Assembly (NCBI RefSeq): GCF_900156055.1
Contig: NZ_FTMQ01000001.1
Location: forward strand, 992,001-1,056,000
Reading direction: 5' to 3'
Source of the DNA: Rhizobium sp. RU33A
GTDB taxonomy: Bacteria > Pseudomonadota > Alphaproteobacteria > Rhizobiales > Rhizobiaceae
Length of the DNA stretch: 64,000 bases
Of the stretch, positions 1 through 9,820 are shown piece by piece (position 1 is the stretch's first letter; every line of letters begins with the position of its first letter). The position numbers and the translations under genes are program-made. Under the pieces are notes generated by a model, which saw only the letters and a list, made by a program, of their open reading frames with translations, searched no databases and was not told the origin of the DNA.

Positions 1-10
1 CCGGAGTCCC

Positions 11-1150
11 ATGAGCCAGACCATGAATTTTCTCGGTATACCGGGGCGAGTGGCAGACGATATAAGTGCATTCGACTGGAGCAGCACATCGCTCGGGCCG
101 CCCGAAACCTGGCCGCCCGCCTTGGTGACGACGCTTCGGCAGGTTCTCGCCACGCGTCAACCCATGTGCTTCTGGTGGGGAGACGATCTTCTCCAGTTCT
201 ACAACGACGCCTATCTGCCGATGCTCGCCGGCCGGGAGAAAAGCGCGCTCGGTCAGCCGTTTCGCGAGTATTGGGCCGATCTCTGGGAGGGCGTCGAGCC
301 ATTCGTGCTGCGTGCTCAGGCGGGCGAGGGCACCTGGATGGAGAACCTTCCCCTGCGCATCCTCCGCAACGGAGTGATGCAGGACAGCTTTTGGACCTTT
401 TCCTATAGCCCTCTCTATGATGACGAGGGAGCGATTGCGGGCATTTTGAACGTGGTCACCGAGACCACGAGCGCGGTTTTGGACCGTCAGGCGCTGCAGC
501 AGGCCTATCTCGAGGCGCAGAAACATCTCGACGAGCGCGAACGGCATGAGGACGAACTCAAGCTTTTGAACCGCGAACTCGCGCACCGGATGAAGAATAC
601 GCTCGCCATGGTCCAGTCGATCGTCAGCCAGAGCTTGCGCGGCGCAACCTCGATCCCGGAAGCGGCAACGACGATTGGCGGACGCATCCAGACGCTGGCC
701 AAGGCGCAGGACGTGCTGACGGGCATGAGTGTCACGGCCGCCGAGATCACTGCGATCGCACGAACGGCCGTCGCACCGCATGTCGACGGCGAAGACCGGA
801 TCTCGATCGTCGGTCCTCAGGTCTATCTTTCCGCCCAGCAGGCGCTTGGTCTGTCGCTTGCGATCCACGAGCTGGCCACCAATGCCACGAAATACGGTGC
901 CCTTTCGCGGCCGGAAGGCCGCATCAGCGTCCGCTGGAGCAAGGGTGAGGGCAATGGTTTCACCTTCGACTGGCAGGAAAGCGGCGGCCCGCCGGTCACG
1001 GAGCCGACCCGTCGTGGTTTCGGCTCGCGGCTGACCGAACGTGTTGTATCCGATCTCTTTCAAGGGCAGGCTGCCATACGCTTCGAGCCGGCAGGCGTGT
1101 CCTTTTCGCTGATCGGCAAACTGCACAATGCGGACGATCTCGACAAGTGA
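11..1150 (+). CDS. PAS-domain HWE-family sensor histidine kinase
   Basis: Predicted cytosolic sensor kinase of 379 residues that would autophosphorylate and pass phosphate to a response regulator. No membrane segment is visible. Residues 1-150 resemble a PAS fold, with Trp-rich text around WWGDDLLQFYNDAY. The kinase core starts near residue 185: the H-box is LNRELAHRMKNTLAMVQSI, with phospho-acceptor His followed by R-x-K-N, and the N-box is IHELATNATKYGALS. Both are typical of the HWE/HisKA_2 families common in rhizobia. A glycine-rich GFGSRL ATP-lid segment lies near the C-terminus. No partner response regulator is encoded nearby, so its pathway is unknown; general-stress or light signalling are possibilities from the family only. 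Confidence 0.85.
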   Translation: MSQTMNFLGIPGRVADDISAFDWSSTSLGPPETWPPALVTTLRQVLATRQPMCFWWGDDLLQFYNDAYLPMLAGREKSALGQPFREYWADLWEGVEPFVLRAQAGEGTWMENLPLRILRNGVMQDSFWTFSYSPLYDDEGAIAGILNVVTETTSAVLDRQALQQAYLEAQKHLDERERHEDELKLLNRELAHRMKNTLAMVQSIVSQSLRGATSIPEAATTIGGRIQTLAKAQDVLTGMSVTAAEITAIARTAVAPHVDGEDRISIVGPQVYLSAQQALGLSLAIHELATNATKYGALSRPEGRISVRWSKGEGNGFTFDWQESGGPPVTEPTRRGFGSRLTERVVSDLFQGQAAIRFEPAGVSFSLIGKLHNADDLDK

Positions 1151-1238
1151 TCCTTCCATGCTCGTCGGCCATGAGCCGAGACGCTTGACCCTTCCGCCCG
1201 CTCATGGCACCAGACGGGCCGCAACCTGAGCCAACCCG

Positions 1239-2207
1239 ATGGATAGCCCGATGACCACGCCCCTTGCCCCGCACATGGACCCCAAGCGCTCCTTTCAGGC
1301 GCTGATCCTGACGTTGCATGCCTATTGGGCGGACAAGGGTTGCGCGGTGCTGCAGCCCTACGACATGGAAGTGGGTGCTGGCACCTTCCATCCGGCAACG
1401 ACGCTGCGCGCGCTCGGCCCTAAGCCCTGGCGCGCCGCTTACGTGCAGCCCTCGCGCCGCCCGTCCGACGGCCGTTACGGCGAAAACCCGAACCGCCTGC
1501 AGCACTATTACCAGTACCAGGTCATCCTGAAGCCGAACCCGTCCAACCTGCAGGAACTCTATCTCGGCTCGCTGAAGGCGATCGGGCTTGATCCGCTGCT
1601 GCATGACATCCGCTTCGTCGAGGATGACTGGGAAAGCCCCACGCTCGGCGCCTGGGGTCTTGGCTGGGAGTGCTGGTGCGACGGCATGGAAGTCTCGCAG
1701 TTCACCTACTTTCAGGCCGTCTGCGGCATCGACTGCTCGCCGGTCGCGGGCGAACTCACCTACGGCCTCGAGCGTCTGGCCATGTATGTCCAGGGCGTCG
1801 ACAACGTCTATGACCTGAACTTCAACGGCCGCGAAGGCGAAGAGAAGATCTCCTATGGCGACGTCTTCCTACAGGCCGAGCAGGAATATTCCCGCCACAA
1901 TTTCGAGTTCGCCAATACCGAGATGCTGCACCGCCATTTCATCGATGCCGAGAAGGAATGCCAGGCCCTGCTCGCCGCCGGCGCACCTTTGGACAGTGAA
2001 AACCAGCGCCTGCACAAATGCGTCTTCCCGGCCTATGACCAGTGCATCAAGGCATCCCACATCTTCAACCTGCTCGACGCCCGCGGCGTGATCTCGGTGA
2101 CCGAACGCCAGGCCTATATAGGCCGCGTCCGCGCGCTGGCCAAAAGCTGTGGCGAGGCCTTCCTGTTGACGGATGCGGGCGGAGCGAATTTCGGGCGGGC
2201 GGCGTAA
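1239..2207 (+). CDS. glyQ: Glycyl-tRNA synthetase alpha subunit
   Basis: Catalytic alpha chain of the bacterial (alpha-beta)2 glycyl-tRNA synthetase, which charges tRNA-Gly. The 322-residue product has the class II signature stretches [35 protein letters not shown] and [14 protein letters not shown] text ([11 protein letters not shown]), and the expected family length is about 300. The first 12 residues are not conserved, so the true start may be the ATG at 1251 or 1275; no strong ribosome-binding site separates them. The beta subunit gene glyS lies 4.7 kb downstream rather than adjacent, with lemA, aroA, a DUF2207 gene and a toxin-antitoxin pair between. Confidence 0.97.
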   Translation: MDSPMTTPLAPHMDPKRSFQALILTLHAYWADKGCAVLQPYDMEVGAGTFHPATTLRALGPKPWRAAYVQPSRRPSDGRYGENPNRLQHYYQYQVILKPNPSNLQELYLGSLKAIGLDPLLHDIRFVEDDWESPTLGAWGLGWECWCDGMEVSQFTYFQAVCGIDCSPVAGELTYGLERLAMYVQGVDNVYDLNFNGREGEEKISYGDVFLQAEQEYSRHNFEFANTEMLHRHFIDAEKECQALLAAGAPLDSENQRLHKCVFPAYDQCIKASHIFNLLDARGVISVTERQAYIGRVRALAKSCGEAFLLTDAGGANFGRAA

Positions 2208-2309
2208 CGACCTTCGCGTCGAAATGGTTTGAACCCTGAACGAGATGGTCATGACTTTCTCGTGTTGACCCGCTAACGTGCGGCCATATCAGCTGGGAGC
2301 CTGCCATTC

Positions 2310-2861
2310 ATGTTCACGACACTTGCCATTCTGGCCGCCATCGGCGCCTACCTCGTCTTCATCTACAACGGCCTAGTCAAGGCGCGGCAGATGGCCGAGG
2401 AAGCATGGTCGGGCATCGATGTGCAGTTGAAGCGCCGGGCAGACCTGATCCCGAACCTGATTGAGACGGTGAAGGGTTATGCCGGCCACGAAAAGGGTAC
2501 GCTTGAGAGCGTCATCGAGCTGCGCAACAAGGCGCAGGCCGTGCCGGCGGGCGATGTCGCCGGCCGCGCCCAGGCCGAAGGCCTGCTCGGGGCGGCGCTG
2601 GGTCGGATCATCGCGCTTGCCGAAGCCTATCCGGATCTGAAGGCCAATGAAAACTTCCTCGAGCTGCAGCGCTCGCTGGAAACGGTCGAGGGCGAGATCC
2701 AGATGTCACGCCGCTATTACAATGGTGCCGCCCGCGATCTGAACGTCAAGGTCGAGAGCTTCCCGAACAACCTCGTCGCCGGTCAGTTCGGCTTCTCGAA
2801 GAAACCCTATTTCGAGATTGCCAACGAGGCCGACCGTGCGGTACCGACGGTCAAGTTCTGA
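2310..2861 (+). CDS. lemA: LemA family protein
   Basis: LemA-fold membrane protein of 183 residues. One N-terminal hydrophobic segment (about residues 2-19) is followed by a four-helix domain containing the family hallmark EEAWSGIDVQLKRRADLIPN and later the conserved FPNNLVAGQFGF. LemA proteins sit in the inner membrane with a small exported N-terminus; their biochemical role is unsettled. They are usually encoded next to a TPM- or DUF2207-type membrane protein. Here the DUF2207 partner is found one gene further on, with aroA placed between, suggesting that aroA was inserted in, or recruited to, a lemA-DUF2207 unit. Confidence 0.9.
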   Translation: MFTTLAILAAIGAYLVFIYNGLVKARQMAEEAWSGIDVQLKRRADLIPNLIETVKGYAGHEKGTLESVIELRNKAQAVPAGDVAGRAQAEGLLGAALGRIIALAEAYPDLKANENFLELQRSLETVEGEIQMSRRYYNGAARDLNVKVESFPNNLVAGQFGFSKKPYFEIANEADRAVPTVKF

Positions 2862-2873
2862 CGTCCACTTCCA

Positions 2874-2918
2874 GCGGGTTCCGGAAAACTGTTCTAAGGT
2901 TTTCCAACCAGAACCCGC
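2874..2918. repeat. Two-step imperfect palindrome between lemA and aroA
   Basis: Outer arms GCGGGTTC (2874-2881) and GAACCCGC (2911-2918) are perfectly complementary. Inner arms GGAAAAC (2883-2889) and GTTTTCC (2899-2905) are too. The result is a long bulged hairpin 12 nt after the lemA stop. There is no T-run, so it is more likely a dispersed palindromic repeat or an RNA-stability or attenuation element than a simple terminator. Confidence 0.55.
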
Positions 2919-2987
2919 GACCGGTTAAACAGGCAAAGCACGCTTCTTTGCAGGCCTGCTTAGGACCATGCATAGAGACTGAGATCA

Positions 2988-4253
2988 ATGACGACTGACA
3001 GTGTGACCATCCTTCCGCCCACCCATGCCCTGACCGGCCAGGTGAGCCCTCCGGGTTCGAAATCCATCACCAACCGCGCGCTTCTCTTGGCAGGCCTCGC
3101 CAAGGGCACCAGCCGCCTGACCGGCGCGCTGAAGAGCGACGACACCCGCTATATGGCCGAAGCGCTCCGCCAGATGGGCGTCACCGTCGAGGAGCCGGAT
3201 GCGACCACCTTCGTCGTCACCAGCACGGGCGAGTTGAAGTCGCCGGCGGAACCGCTTTTCCTTGGCAATGCCGGCACGGCCACCCGCTTCCTCACCGCTG
3301 CCCTCGCGTTGGGCAAGGGCCGCTACGTTGTTGATGGCGACGAGCACATGCGCAAGCGGCCGATCAAGCCGCTGGTCGAGGCGCTGCAATCGCTCGGCGT
3401 TGCCATCGCCGCCCCCTCCGGTTGCCCGCCGGTCGCGATCGACGCCAATGGCGCTTTCAAGAAGAACCACGTCGTCATCGATGCCGGCCTGTCGAGCCAG
3501 TATGTCTCGGCCCTCCAGATGGCAGCGGCCTGCGGTTCCGAGCCGTTCACCATCGAGCTTGCCGGTGCCGATATCGGCGCCCGCGGTTATATCGACCTGA
3601 CGATGTCGGCCATGCGCGCCTTCGGTGCCAAGGTCGAGCAGCCGACGCCGTCGTCCTGGGTAATCCAGCCGACCGGTTATACAGCGACCGATTTCCACAT
3701 CGAGCCCGATGCCTCTGCCGCCACATATCTCTGGGGCGCGGAAGTTCTGACCAAGGGTCAGATCGACATCGGCACGCCGTCTGACGCTTTCACCCAACCA
3801 GACGCCAAGGCCTATGACGTGATCGCCCAGTTCCCGAACATGCCTGCCGTGATCGATGGCAGCCAGATGCAGGACGCGATCCCGACAATCGCCGTGCTCG
3901 CGGCCTTCAACGAGACGCCGGTGCGTTTCGTCGGCATCGAGAACCTGCGCGTCAAGGAATGCGACCGCATCCGCGCCGTCTCGACAGGGCTGAACAACAT
4001 CCGCGAGGGCCTGGCCAAGGAAGAGGGTGACGACCTCCTGGTCTTCTCCGACCCCTCGCTCGCAGGCCAGTCGCTGCCGGCTGACATCGACACCTTCGCC
4101 GATCACCGCATCGCCATGAGCTTTGCGCTCGCGGGCCTTAAGATCCGCGACATCACCATCCTCGACCCCGGCTGCGTGGCCAAGACCTATCCCGCCTACT
4201 GGGATGCGCTCGCCTCGCTCGGCGTTGACCTCGTCAGGAACGATTCGAGATGA
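2988..4253 (+). CDS. aroA: 3-phosphoshikimate 1-carboxyvinyltransferase (EPSP synthase)
   Basis: Sixth step of the shikimate pathway: transfers enolpyruvyl from PEP to shikimate 3-phosphate. The 421-residue product aligns by motif with the E. coli-type enzyme: [12 protein letters not shown] (Lys25 and Arg30 match E. coli Lys22 and Arg27), [11 protein letters not shown] (93-101), QDAIPT (Asp296 as catalytic base), LRVKECDRI (Glu324) and [15 protein letters not shown]. It does not carry the GNAATGCRL loop known from the CP4-type class II enzymes of Agrobacterium and relatives. Position 101, normally Pro in E. coli-type enzymes, is Phe. The stop overlaps the next gene start (ATGA), implying co-translation with the DUF2207 protein. 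Whether this is the only aroA of the genome cannot be seen here. Confidence 0.93.
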   Translation: MTTDSVTILPPTHALTGQVSPPGSKSITNRALLLAGLAKGTSRLTGALKSDDTRYMAEALRQMGVTVEEPDATTFVVTSTGELKSPAEPLFLGNAGTATRFLTAALALGKGRYVVDGDEHMRKRPIKPLVEALQSLGVAIAAPSGCPPVAIDANGAFKKNHVVIDAGLSSQYVSALQMAAACGSEPFTIELAGADIGARGYIDLTMSAMRAFGAKVEQPTPSSWVIQPTGYTATDFHIEPDASAATYLWGAEVLTKGQIDIGTPSDAFTQPDAKAYDVIAQFPNMPAVIDGSQMQDAIPTIAVLAAFNETPVRFVGIENLRVKECDRIRAVSTGLNNIREGLAKEEGDDLLVFSDPSLAGQSLPADIDTFADHRIAMSFALAGLKIRDITILDPGCVAKTYPAYWDALASLGVDLVRNDSR

Positions 4254-6184
4254 CCTCACTGCTTCGCCTGTGCTCCGCCTTCCTTCTCTTCATCTGGATG
4301 GCATGCGGCGCGCAGGCTGAAGAGGTCATCCGCGGCTACCACGCGGATATCACGGTCCTGCCCGACGCCACGATCGAGGTGACGGAAACGATCACCGTCA
4401 ATGCCGAGGGCAACGAGATCAGGCGCGGTATTTTCCGCGACTTCCCGCTTTACGCGCGGGACGCGCGGGGCCGTCGCCAGAAGGTCGATTTCGAGCTGAT
4501 TTCGGTCGAGCGGGACGGTCGGCCAGAGCCCAATCACACCGAATCCGTCTCCGGCGGCATCCGCATCTATACCGGCTCGGCCGACGTCTTCCTGCGGCCA
4601 GGTGAGTATGTTTACACAATCACATACCGGACCGGTCGTCAGATCCGCTATTTCGACGATCACGACGAACTCTACTGGAACGTCACCGGCAATGGCTGGC
4701 TCTTCCCGATCGATCGCGCGGGCGCGACCGTCACGCTGCCAGATGGTGCCGTTCCGACCAGAACCACCCTCTACACCGGTCCATCCGGCTCCACCGCTCA
4801 AAACGCCCGTGAAATCCCAGGATCGAACGGTCTCGAATTCCAGACCACGCAGCCGCTTGGCCCGGGCGAAGGCCTGACCATCGTGCTCGCCTTCGACAAG
4901 GGCGTGGTCGCAGCACCCTCGTCGGAAGACAGCACCTGGTGGTTCATCCGCGACAACCTCAACACGATCATCGGCTTCGGCGGCCTGGCCGTCATTTTCC
5001 TCTACTACCTGCGCTCCTGGGCAGCCGTCGGCCGCGATCCGCCGAAGGGCGTCGTGGTCCCGCGCTGGGATCCGCCGGAGGGCATCTCGCCCGCGCTCGT
5101 AAACTACATCGATAACAAGGGCTTTTCCGGTGCCGGCTGGACAGCACTTGCCGCAGCCGCGCTCAATCTCGCAGTCGCTGGCTATGTCGAGCTCGACGAT
5201 CTCGACAGCAGCATCACCATCCGCCGCACGGGCAAGGCCATTACCGGCAAGCTGCAGTCCGGTGAGGCCGCTCTGATTGCGGAAATTCCGTCAAGCGGCG
5301 ACACGCTTGTCATCGACAAGGCCAACGGCAAGAAGGTGCAATCGGTCGGCAATCGCTTTCGCCAGGCGATCGAAAAGGAACACCGCAACAAGTATTACAA
5401 GGGCAATGCCGGCTACACTTCGCTCGGCATCGGCCTCTCGATCGCCGTCGTCGCCTCGCTCTTCATCTTCGGCGACCTCGACGAGGACGTCTACGCGCTG
5501 ATCTTTGTGCCCACCTTCTTCTCGGTGTTCTTCGGTACTTTCACCATCGGGCTGGTCAACTCGTTCAGGCGGGGCCGCTCTCTCTTCAGCAAGATCATCG
5601 CCATTCTGGCGCTGGCCCTGATCGGCTTCGTGGCGCTCTCCACCATGGGCCTGATGCTGATCTCCATGTGGATGGACCTCGAGTCCACCCACCAGTTCCC
5701 AGTGCTCATCGCCTTCGGCGGCATTCTTCTGGTCAACCTGCTGTTTTTCTTCCTGATGGGCGCGCCGACGCCGCTTGGCCGCAAGCTGATGGATGGCATC
5801 GAGGGTTTGCGCATCTATCTGACGCTCGCCGAAAAGGACCGCATGAACATGGCAGGCGCCCCGACGATGTCGCCCAGTCATTTCGAAAAGCTCCTGCCTT
5901 ATGCGGTGGCGCTGGGAGTGGAGAAACCGTGGAGCACGGCCTTCGAAACCTGGCTCGCGACAGCCGCCGCCGGTGCCGCGGCCGCTGCCTACAGCCCCGG
6001 CTGGTATCACGGCAGCAATCCCGGCGGCTTCGGTGACCGCATCGGCGGCTTCTCCTCCTCCATGGCCTCGACGATCGCTTCCACCATCCCGACACCCCCT
6101 CCTTCCAGCTCCTCGTCCTCCTCAGGCTTCTCCGGCGGCTCCTCCGGCGGCGGCGGTGGCGGTGGCGGCGGGGGAGGGTGGTAG
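4250..6184 (+). CDS. DUF2207 family predicted membrane protein
   Basis: 644-residue membrane protein of unknown function. A signal peptide ends near AQAEE (residues 1-25), followed by a beta-rich exported DUF2207 domain (about 26-225). A transmembrane helix follows at about 240-257, then a cytoplasmic part with two or three further hydrophobic helices around 390-505. The C-terminus is low-complexity Ser then Gly, ending in a ten-glycine run and Trp; such SGG-rich tails are common in DUF2207 and TPM-domain partners of LemA. The start overlaps the aroA stop by 4 nt, so translation is probably coupled. Function with LemA at the envelope is inferred from the usual gene pairing. Confidence 0.85.
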   Translation: MTSLLRLCSAFLLFIWMACGAQAEEVIRGYHADITVLPDATIEVTETITVNAEGNEIRRGIFRDFPLYARDARGRRQKVDFELISVERDGRPEPNHTESVSGGIRIYTGSADVFLRPGEYVYTITYRTGRQIRYFDDHDELYWNVTGNGWLFPIDRAGATVTLPDGAVPTRTTLYTGPSGSTAQNAREIPGSNGLEFQTTQPLGPGEGLTIVLAFDKGVVAAPSSEDSTWWFIRDNLNTIIGFGGLAVIFLYYLRSWAAVGRDPPKGVVVPRWDPPEGISPALVNYIDNKGFSGAGWTALAAAALNLAVAGYVELDDLDSSITIRRTGKAITGKLQSGEAALIAEIPSSGDTLVIDKANGKKVQSVGNRFRQAIEKEHRNKYYKGNAGYTSLGIGLSIAVVASLFIFGDLDEDVYALIFVPTFFSVFFGTFTIGLVNSFRRGRSLFSKIIAILALALIGFVALSTMGLMLISMWMDLESTHQFPVLIAFGGILLVNLLFFFLMGAPTPLGRKLMDGIEGLRIYLTLAEKDRMNMAGAPTMSPSHFEKLLPYAVALGVEKPWSTAFETWLATAAAGAAAAAYSPGWYHGSNPGGFGDRIGGFSSSMASTIASTIPTPPPSSSSSSSGFSGGSSGGGGGGGGGGGW

Positions 6185-6190
6185 TCCTCG

Positions 6191-6219
6191 ACAAATGTAT
6201 CGTGTGATGATACACTTGT
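6191..6219. promoter_or_regulatory. Inverted-repeat operator of the higBA module
   Basis: Arms ACAAATGTATC (6191-6201) and GATACACTTGT (6209-6219) match at 10 of 11 positions around a 7-nt centre, 18 bp before the toxin start. Location and symmetry fit the autoregulatory operator bound by a HigA-type antitoxin. Confidence 0.7.
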
Positions 6220-6236
6220 GATCTCGGAGGCATTAC

Positions 6237-6518
6237 ATGATCCGGTCCTATGCGAGTGCAATGACGGAGACGGTGGCCTCTGGAAAAGCGCCTAAGGGCT
6301 TCCCCGCAGATCTTCTCAGGCGTGCGGTCGTCAAGTTGACGCTGATCGACAATGCCACCTCCCTGACAGATCTGATGCGCCCACCCGGCAACCGGCTGGA
6401 AGCTCTGAAGGGAGATCGGGCTGGGCAACATTCGATCCGTATCAACGACCAATGGCGGATATGCTTCGTCTGGTCCGATAACGGTGCCGATCAGGTCGAG
6501 ATCGTCGACTACCACTGA
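6237..6518 (+). CDS. higB: HigB-like type II toxin (RelE/ParE superfamily)
   Basis: 93-residue basic protein of the RelE fold; HigB toxins are ribosome-dependent mRNA endonucleases. Recognisable family text is LRPPGNRLEALKGDR-like (MRPPGNRLEALKGDRAGQ), HSIRINDQWRICFVW and the C-terminal VEIVDYH. A GGAGG ribosome-binding site lies 7 nt before the ATG. The gene order toxin-first followed 14 nt later by an HTH antitoxin is the HigBA arrangement, opposite to most type II pairs. Target specificity is not visible from sequence. Confidence 0.92.
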   Translation: MIRSYASAMTETVASGKAPKGFPADLLRRAVVKLTLIDNATSLTDLMRPPGNRLEALKGDRAGQHSIRINDQWRICFVWSDNGADQVEIVDYH

Positions 6519-6532
6519 GAAGGAGACATGCC

Positions 6533-6838
6533 ATGACAACCGTCCTGCCGCCCGTCCATCCCGGTGAAATTCTGCGCGATGAGTTTCTGGAGCCCATGGG
6601 GCTGACCGCTGGCGCCCTTGCGCGCCTCTTGAATGTACCACGCACCCGGATCGAGCGTCTGGTTGCGGAGCATACGTCACTGACGCCCGATACTGCGCTT
6701 CGCCTCGCTCGGTATTTCGATATGTCGCCGCAGTTCTGGATGAACCTGCAGACGAGCTATGACCTGAAGACAGAAGCGACAGCAAAAGCCGCAGAGCTGG
6801 CTGCCATTCCCGTGCGAACCGATCTGTCCGCCGCCTGA
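6533..6838 (+). CDS. higA: HigA-like XRE family antitoxin
   Basis: 101-residue helix-turn-helix protein expected to neutralise HigB and repress the shared promoter. It begins with the family hallmark VHPGEILRDEFLEPMGLT, followed by the HTH (ALARLLNVPRTRIERLVAE) and the C-terminal segment LARYFDMSPQFWMNLQTSYDL, all typical of VapI/HigA-type antitoxins. A GAAGGAG ribosome-binding site precedes the ATG. The dyad upstream of higB is its likely binding site. The module ends about 100 bp before glyS. Confidence 0.93.
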   Translation: MTTVLPPVHPGEILRDEFLEPMGLTAGALARLLNVPRTRIERLVAEHTSLTPDTALRLARYFDMSPQFWMNLQTSYDLKTEATAKAAELAAIPVRTDLSAA

Positions 6839-6935
6839 TCCACCCGCCATTTTGCACGCATCCATGGATGACTTTTGCCGCGCGGCTTGCTAAGTCCCGC
6901 GCAGCCTTCCGCAACAGCTCATAAAGTCAGACCCG

Positions 6936-9464
6936 ATGCCCGATCTCCTGCTCGAACTCCGCTCCGAAGAAATCCCCGCGCGCATGCAGCGCAAGGCGGC
7001 TGGCGATCTGAAGAAGATGGTCACCGATGCGCTCGTCGATGCAGGTCTGACCTATGAGGGCGCGCGCGAATACTGGACGCCGCGCCGCCTGACGCTGGAT
7101 ATCCGCGGCCTCACCGCCCGCTCGGCCGACGTCAAGGAAGAGAAGAAGGGCCCGAGCGTCTCTGCACCGCAAGGAGCCATCGATGGCTTCCTGCGCGGTG
7201 CTGGCCTCACCTCGATTGACCAGGCCATCATCAAGACCGATCCGAAGAAGGGCGACTTCTACGTCGCCTACATGGAAAAGCCCGGCCGTGCGGCGGAAGA
7301 GATCATCGCCGATGTGATGCCGGGCATCATCCGCACATTCCCCTGGCCGAAGTCGATGCGCTCCGGCTTTGCCTCCATGCCCAAGGGTTCGACCTATGGC
7401 GGCATCGAGGGCAAGGGCATGGAAAGCCTGCGCTGGGTGCGCCCGCTGCAGTCGATCGTCTGCACCTTCGGCCCCGAGCATGACGAAGTCCAGGTCATCC
7501 CCTTCGAGATCGACGGCATCGTCGCCTCGAACATCACCTATGGCCACCGTTTCCACGCGCCGGATGCCATCACCGTCCGTCGCTTTGATGACTACGTCAC
7601 CAACCTCGAACGCGCCAAGGTCATCCTCGATGCCGAGCGCCGCAAGGACATGATCCTGCACGACGCCCGCGACATCGCCTTTGCCAATGGCCTCGATCTG
7701 GTCGAGGACGAGGGCCTTCTGGAGGAAGTCTCCGGCCTCGTCGAATGGCCGCAGGTCCTGCTTGGCACCTTCGAAGAGGACTACCTCTCGATCCCCGCCG
7801 AGATCATCCGCCTGACCATCAAGACCAACCAGAAGTGTTTTGTCGTCCGCCCGCAGGGTGAGACCGACAAGCTTTCCAATCATTTCATCCTGATCTCCAA
7901 CATCCAGGCCACGGATGGCGGCAAGGAAATCATGCATGGCAATGGCAAGGTCGTGCGCGCCCGCCTGTCGGATGCGCTGCACTTCTGGAAGCGCGACCAG
8001 GGCGACCTGCCGGACCTCGACACGCTGCAGGCGTCGGCTGCCAAGTTCGACCTGGATCTCAAGAAGCCGCTCGACCAACGTATGGCGAAGCTCGATGCGC
8101 TGAACGTGACCTTCCATGCCAAGCTGGGCACGCAGGGTGAGCGCGTCGCGCGTATCCGCGAACTGGCGAAGGTGCTGGCGCCTGTTGTCGGCGCCGATGC
8201 CGCCCTCGTTGACCGCGCCGTGGTGCTCGCCAAGGCCGACCTGCGCACCGAAGCCGTCGGCGAATTCCCCGAACTTCAGGGCGCCATGGGCCGCAAATAT
8301 GCGCTCCTGCAGGGTGAGGATACGTCTGTCGCTGCTGCCATCGAAGACCACTGGAAGCCGAACGGCCCCTCGGACCGTCTGCCGGAAGACAAGGTGGGTC
8401 TGACCGTCGCGCTCGCCGACAAGCTGGATACGCTCACCGGCTTCTGGGCCATCGACGAAAAGCCGACCGGCTCGAAGGACCCCTATGCGCTGCGCCGTGC
8501 AGCGCTTGGCGTGGTGCGGATGATCCTGGAGAAGGGGATCAGAGTTCCATTAATCGGAGTCTTTGCTGGGGCATACGCCGCACTTCTAAATGCTCTTGGT
8601 AGTCGCTTCGAGATTTTGAACCGCTTTGATAGCGCATATTCTGATTTGATACCCACGTCCGATGAGATGGCATCGCTTCTTGCTGATCCTATTCTCAACC
8701 TGGCGCTGAACTATGATGGAAAATTTGTCGCTTCGAATTGGCGCACTGACGAGGGCCAAGCCGGTATTGCAGCAGCCCGAGTATCAGACGCGTATTTTGC
8801 CGCAATGGGTTCGAACAAGAATGCGCTAGAGCGTCAATTCTCTGGCCTCGACGATAGCGTGGAAGCGGACAGATATCATCGCACGCAGATGAGTTCATTG
8901 GTTGTAAAGGCAGCAAATGAGATCAGGGATCGCATCATCGAACAGTCTGACCTCCTCTCCTTCTTCCACGACCGCCTCAAAGTCTACTTGCGCGACCAGG
9001 GCGCCCGCCACGACATCATCGATGCCGTGCTGACGCCTGACGCCGACGATCTCCTGATGGTCGCCCGCAAGGCCGAAGCCTTGACCGCCTTCATCACCTC
9101 GGAAGACGGCCTGAACCTGCTCGCCGGCACCAAGCGCGCCACCCAGCTCTTGGCCGCCGAAGAGAAGAAGGGCACCGTCGTCGCCGATGGCGTCTCGGAA
9201 GCGCTGCTGAAGCTTGAAGCCGAGAAATCCCTCTTCGCCGCCATCCAGTCCGCTTCGAAATCGGCAGCCGAGGCCGTGGCATCGGAAGACTTCCGCTCCG
9301 CCATGCAGGCGCTGTCGACGCTGCGCGGCCCGGTCGACACGTTCTTCGAGGACGTCCTGGTCAACGACGAGGACGCCGCCATCCGTGCCAACCGCCTGGC
9401 GCTCTTGAAGGCGATCCGCGAGGCGACGGCCACGGTCGCGGATTTCTCCAAGATCACAGGCTGA
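6936..9464 (+). CDS. glyS: Glycyl-tRNA synthetase beta subunit with an in-frame insert
   Basis: Beta chain of glycyl-tRNA synthetase, responsible for tRNA-Gly recognition together with GlyQ. It starts with the conserved [15 protein letters not shown]. Later landmarks are the HD-like part ([20 protein letters not shown]), [14 protein letters not shown] (about residue 510-523) and [18 protein letters not shown] after the insert. At 842 residues it is about 140 longer than usual GlyS (about 690-705). The excess lies between [15 protein letters not shown] and [11 protein letters not shown], where GC falls to about 50 percent (roughly 8536-8945) against well over 60 percent on both sides. The reading frame is intact, and no intein splice-motif pattern is seen. 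Function is presumably retained, because both flanks are well conserved. Confidence 0.95.
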   Translation: MPDLLLELRSEEIPARMQRKAAGDLKKMVTDALVDAGLTYEGAREYWTPRRLTLDIRGLTARSADVKEEKKGPSVSAPQGAIDGFLRGAGLTSIDQAIIKTDPKKGDFYVAYMEKPGRAAEEIIADVMPGIIRTFPWPKSMRSGFASMPKGSTYGGIEGKGMESLRWVRPLQSIVCTFGPEHDEVQVIPFEIDGIVASNITYGHRFHAPDAITVRRFDDYVTNLERAKVILDAERRKDMILHDARDIAFANGLDLVEDEGLLEEVSGLVEWPQVLLGTFEEDYLSIPAEIIRLTIKTNQKCFVVRPQGETDKLSNHFILISNIQATDGGKEIMHGNGKVVRARLSDALHFWKRDQGDLPDLDTLQASAAKFDLDLKKPLDQRMAKLDALNVTFHAKLGTQGERVARIRELAKVLAPVVGADAALVDRAVVLAKADLRTEAVGEFPELQGAMGRKYALLQGEDTSVAAAIEDHWKPNGPSDRLPEDKVGLTVALADKLDTLTGFWAIDEKPTGSKDPYALRRAALGVVRMILEKGIRVPLIGVFAGAYAALLNALGSRFEILNRFDSAYSDLIPTSDEMASLLADPILNLALNYDGKFVASNWRTDEGQAGIAAARVSDAYFAAMGSNKNALERQFSGLDDSVEADRYHRTQMSSLVVKAANEIRDRIIEQSDLLSFFHDRLKVYLRDQGARHDIIDAVLTPDADDLLMVARKAEALTAFITSEDGLNLLAGTKRATQLLAAEEKKGTVVADGVSEALLKLEAEKSLFAAIQSASKSAAEAVASEDFRSAMQALSTLRGPVDTFFEDVLVNDEDAAIRANRLALLKAIREATATVADFSKITG
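8536..8945 (+). other. Low-GC in-frame insert within glyS
   Basis: About 135 codons with roughly 50 percent GC by hand count and more AT-rich synonymous codons (for example tta, cta, ttt), bounded by sequence with the host codon style. It encodes a soluble segment including [20 protein letters not shown] and [21 protein letters not shown] recognise no catalytic or intein motif. Boundaries are compositional estimates, good to about 20 bp. Confidence 0.75.
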
Positions 9465-9472
9465 ATGTTTAG

Positions 9473-9500
9473 GACCCCGCTTTGGCGGGGTCTTTCGTTT
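9473..9500 (+). terminator. Rho-independent terminator of glyS
   Basis: Perfect stem GACCCCGC (9473-9480) / GCGGGGTC (9485-9492) with a 4-nt loop, followed by TTTCGTTT, 9 nt after the glyS stop. Confidence 0.9.
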
Positions 9501-9568
9501 CCAGTGACTGTTTTCCGGCCTCGGTGTCTTGTGATACTCTCGACGCGAAGACAGCTGGAGACATCCCC

Positions 9569-9820
9569 ATGAACAAGCCTGTTCAGGTCACCATTGCCGA
9601 GCCCTATGACAGCTTCGTCGAGTCCCAGCTCGAAAGTGGCGCGTTCAAGTCTGCCGAAGACGTGGTGGAAGCCGGCCTCAAGCTTCTGAAGGAAGAGCAG
9701 GCGCGGATCGAATGGCTGCGCAATGCGCTGATCGAGGGCGAAAATAGCGGGCCGTCTGTGCCGTTCGATCCCGAAGATCTTATGGATTCTGTCCGAGAAA
9801 GATGGAAGAGCCGTGGCTGA
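9569..9820 (+). CDS. parD: ParD-like ribbon-helix-helix antitoxin
   Basis: 83-residue antitoxin of the ParD/CopG class. The N-terminus (VQVTIAEPYDSFVESQLESG) forms the predicted ribbon-helix-helix DNA-binding part. SAEDVVEAGLKLLKEEQARIEWLRNAL is the hallmark ParD helix that leads into the toxin-binding tail. The ATG at 9569 has a GGAGA site upstream; an in-frame extension to 9482 would run into the glyS terminator and is rejected. The stop overlaps the GTG start of the toxin gene by 8 nt, which couples their translation. Confidence 0.9.
   Translation: MNKPVQVTIAEPYDSFVESQLESGAFKSAEDVVEAGLKLLKEEQARIEWLRNALIEGENSGPSVPFDPEDLMDSVRERWKSRG

Noticed and set aside
2985..4259. Long open frame antisense to aroA
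   Set aside because: Explained by high GC and codon bias of aroA on the plus strand; no family text and no ribosome site.
6140..6184. Frameshift at the poly-glycine end of the DUF2207 gene
   Set aside because: Gly-rich tails are normal for this protein type and the frame ends cleanly in GW-stop before the higBA operator.
8536..8945. Intein in glyS
   Set aside because: No Cys/Ser-start and His-Asn-end splice-junction pattern or endonuclease motifs were seen, and the insert is short for an intein.
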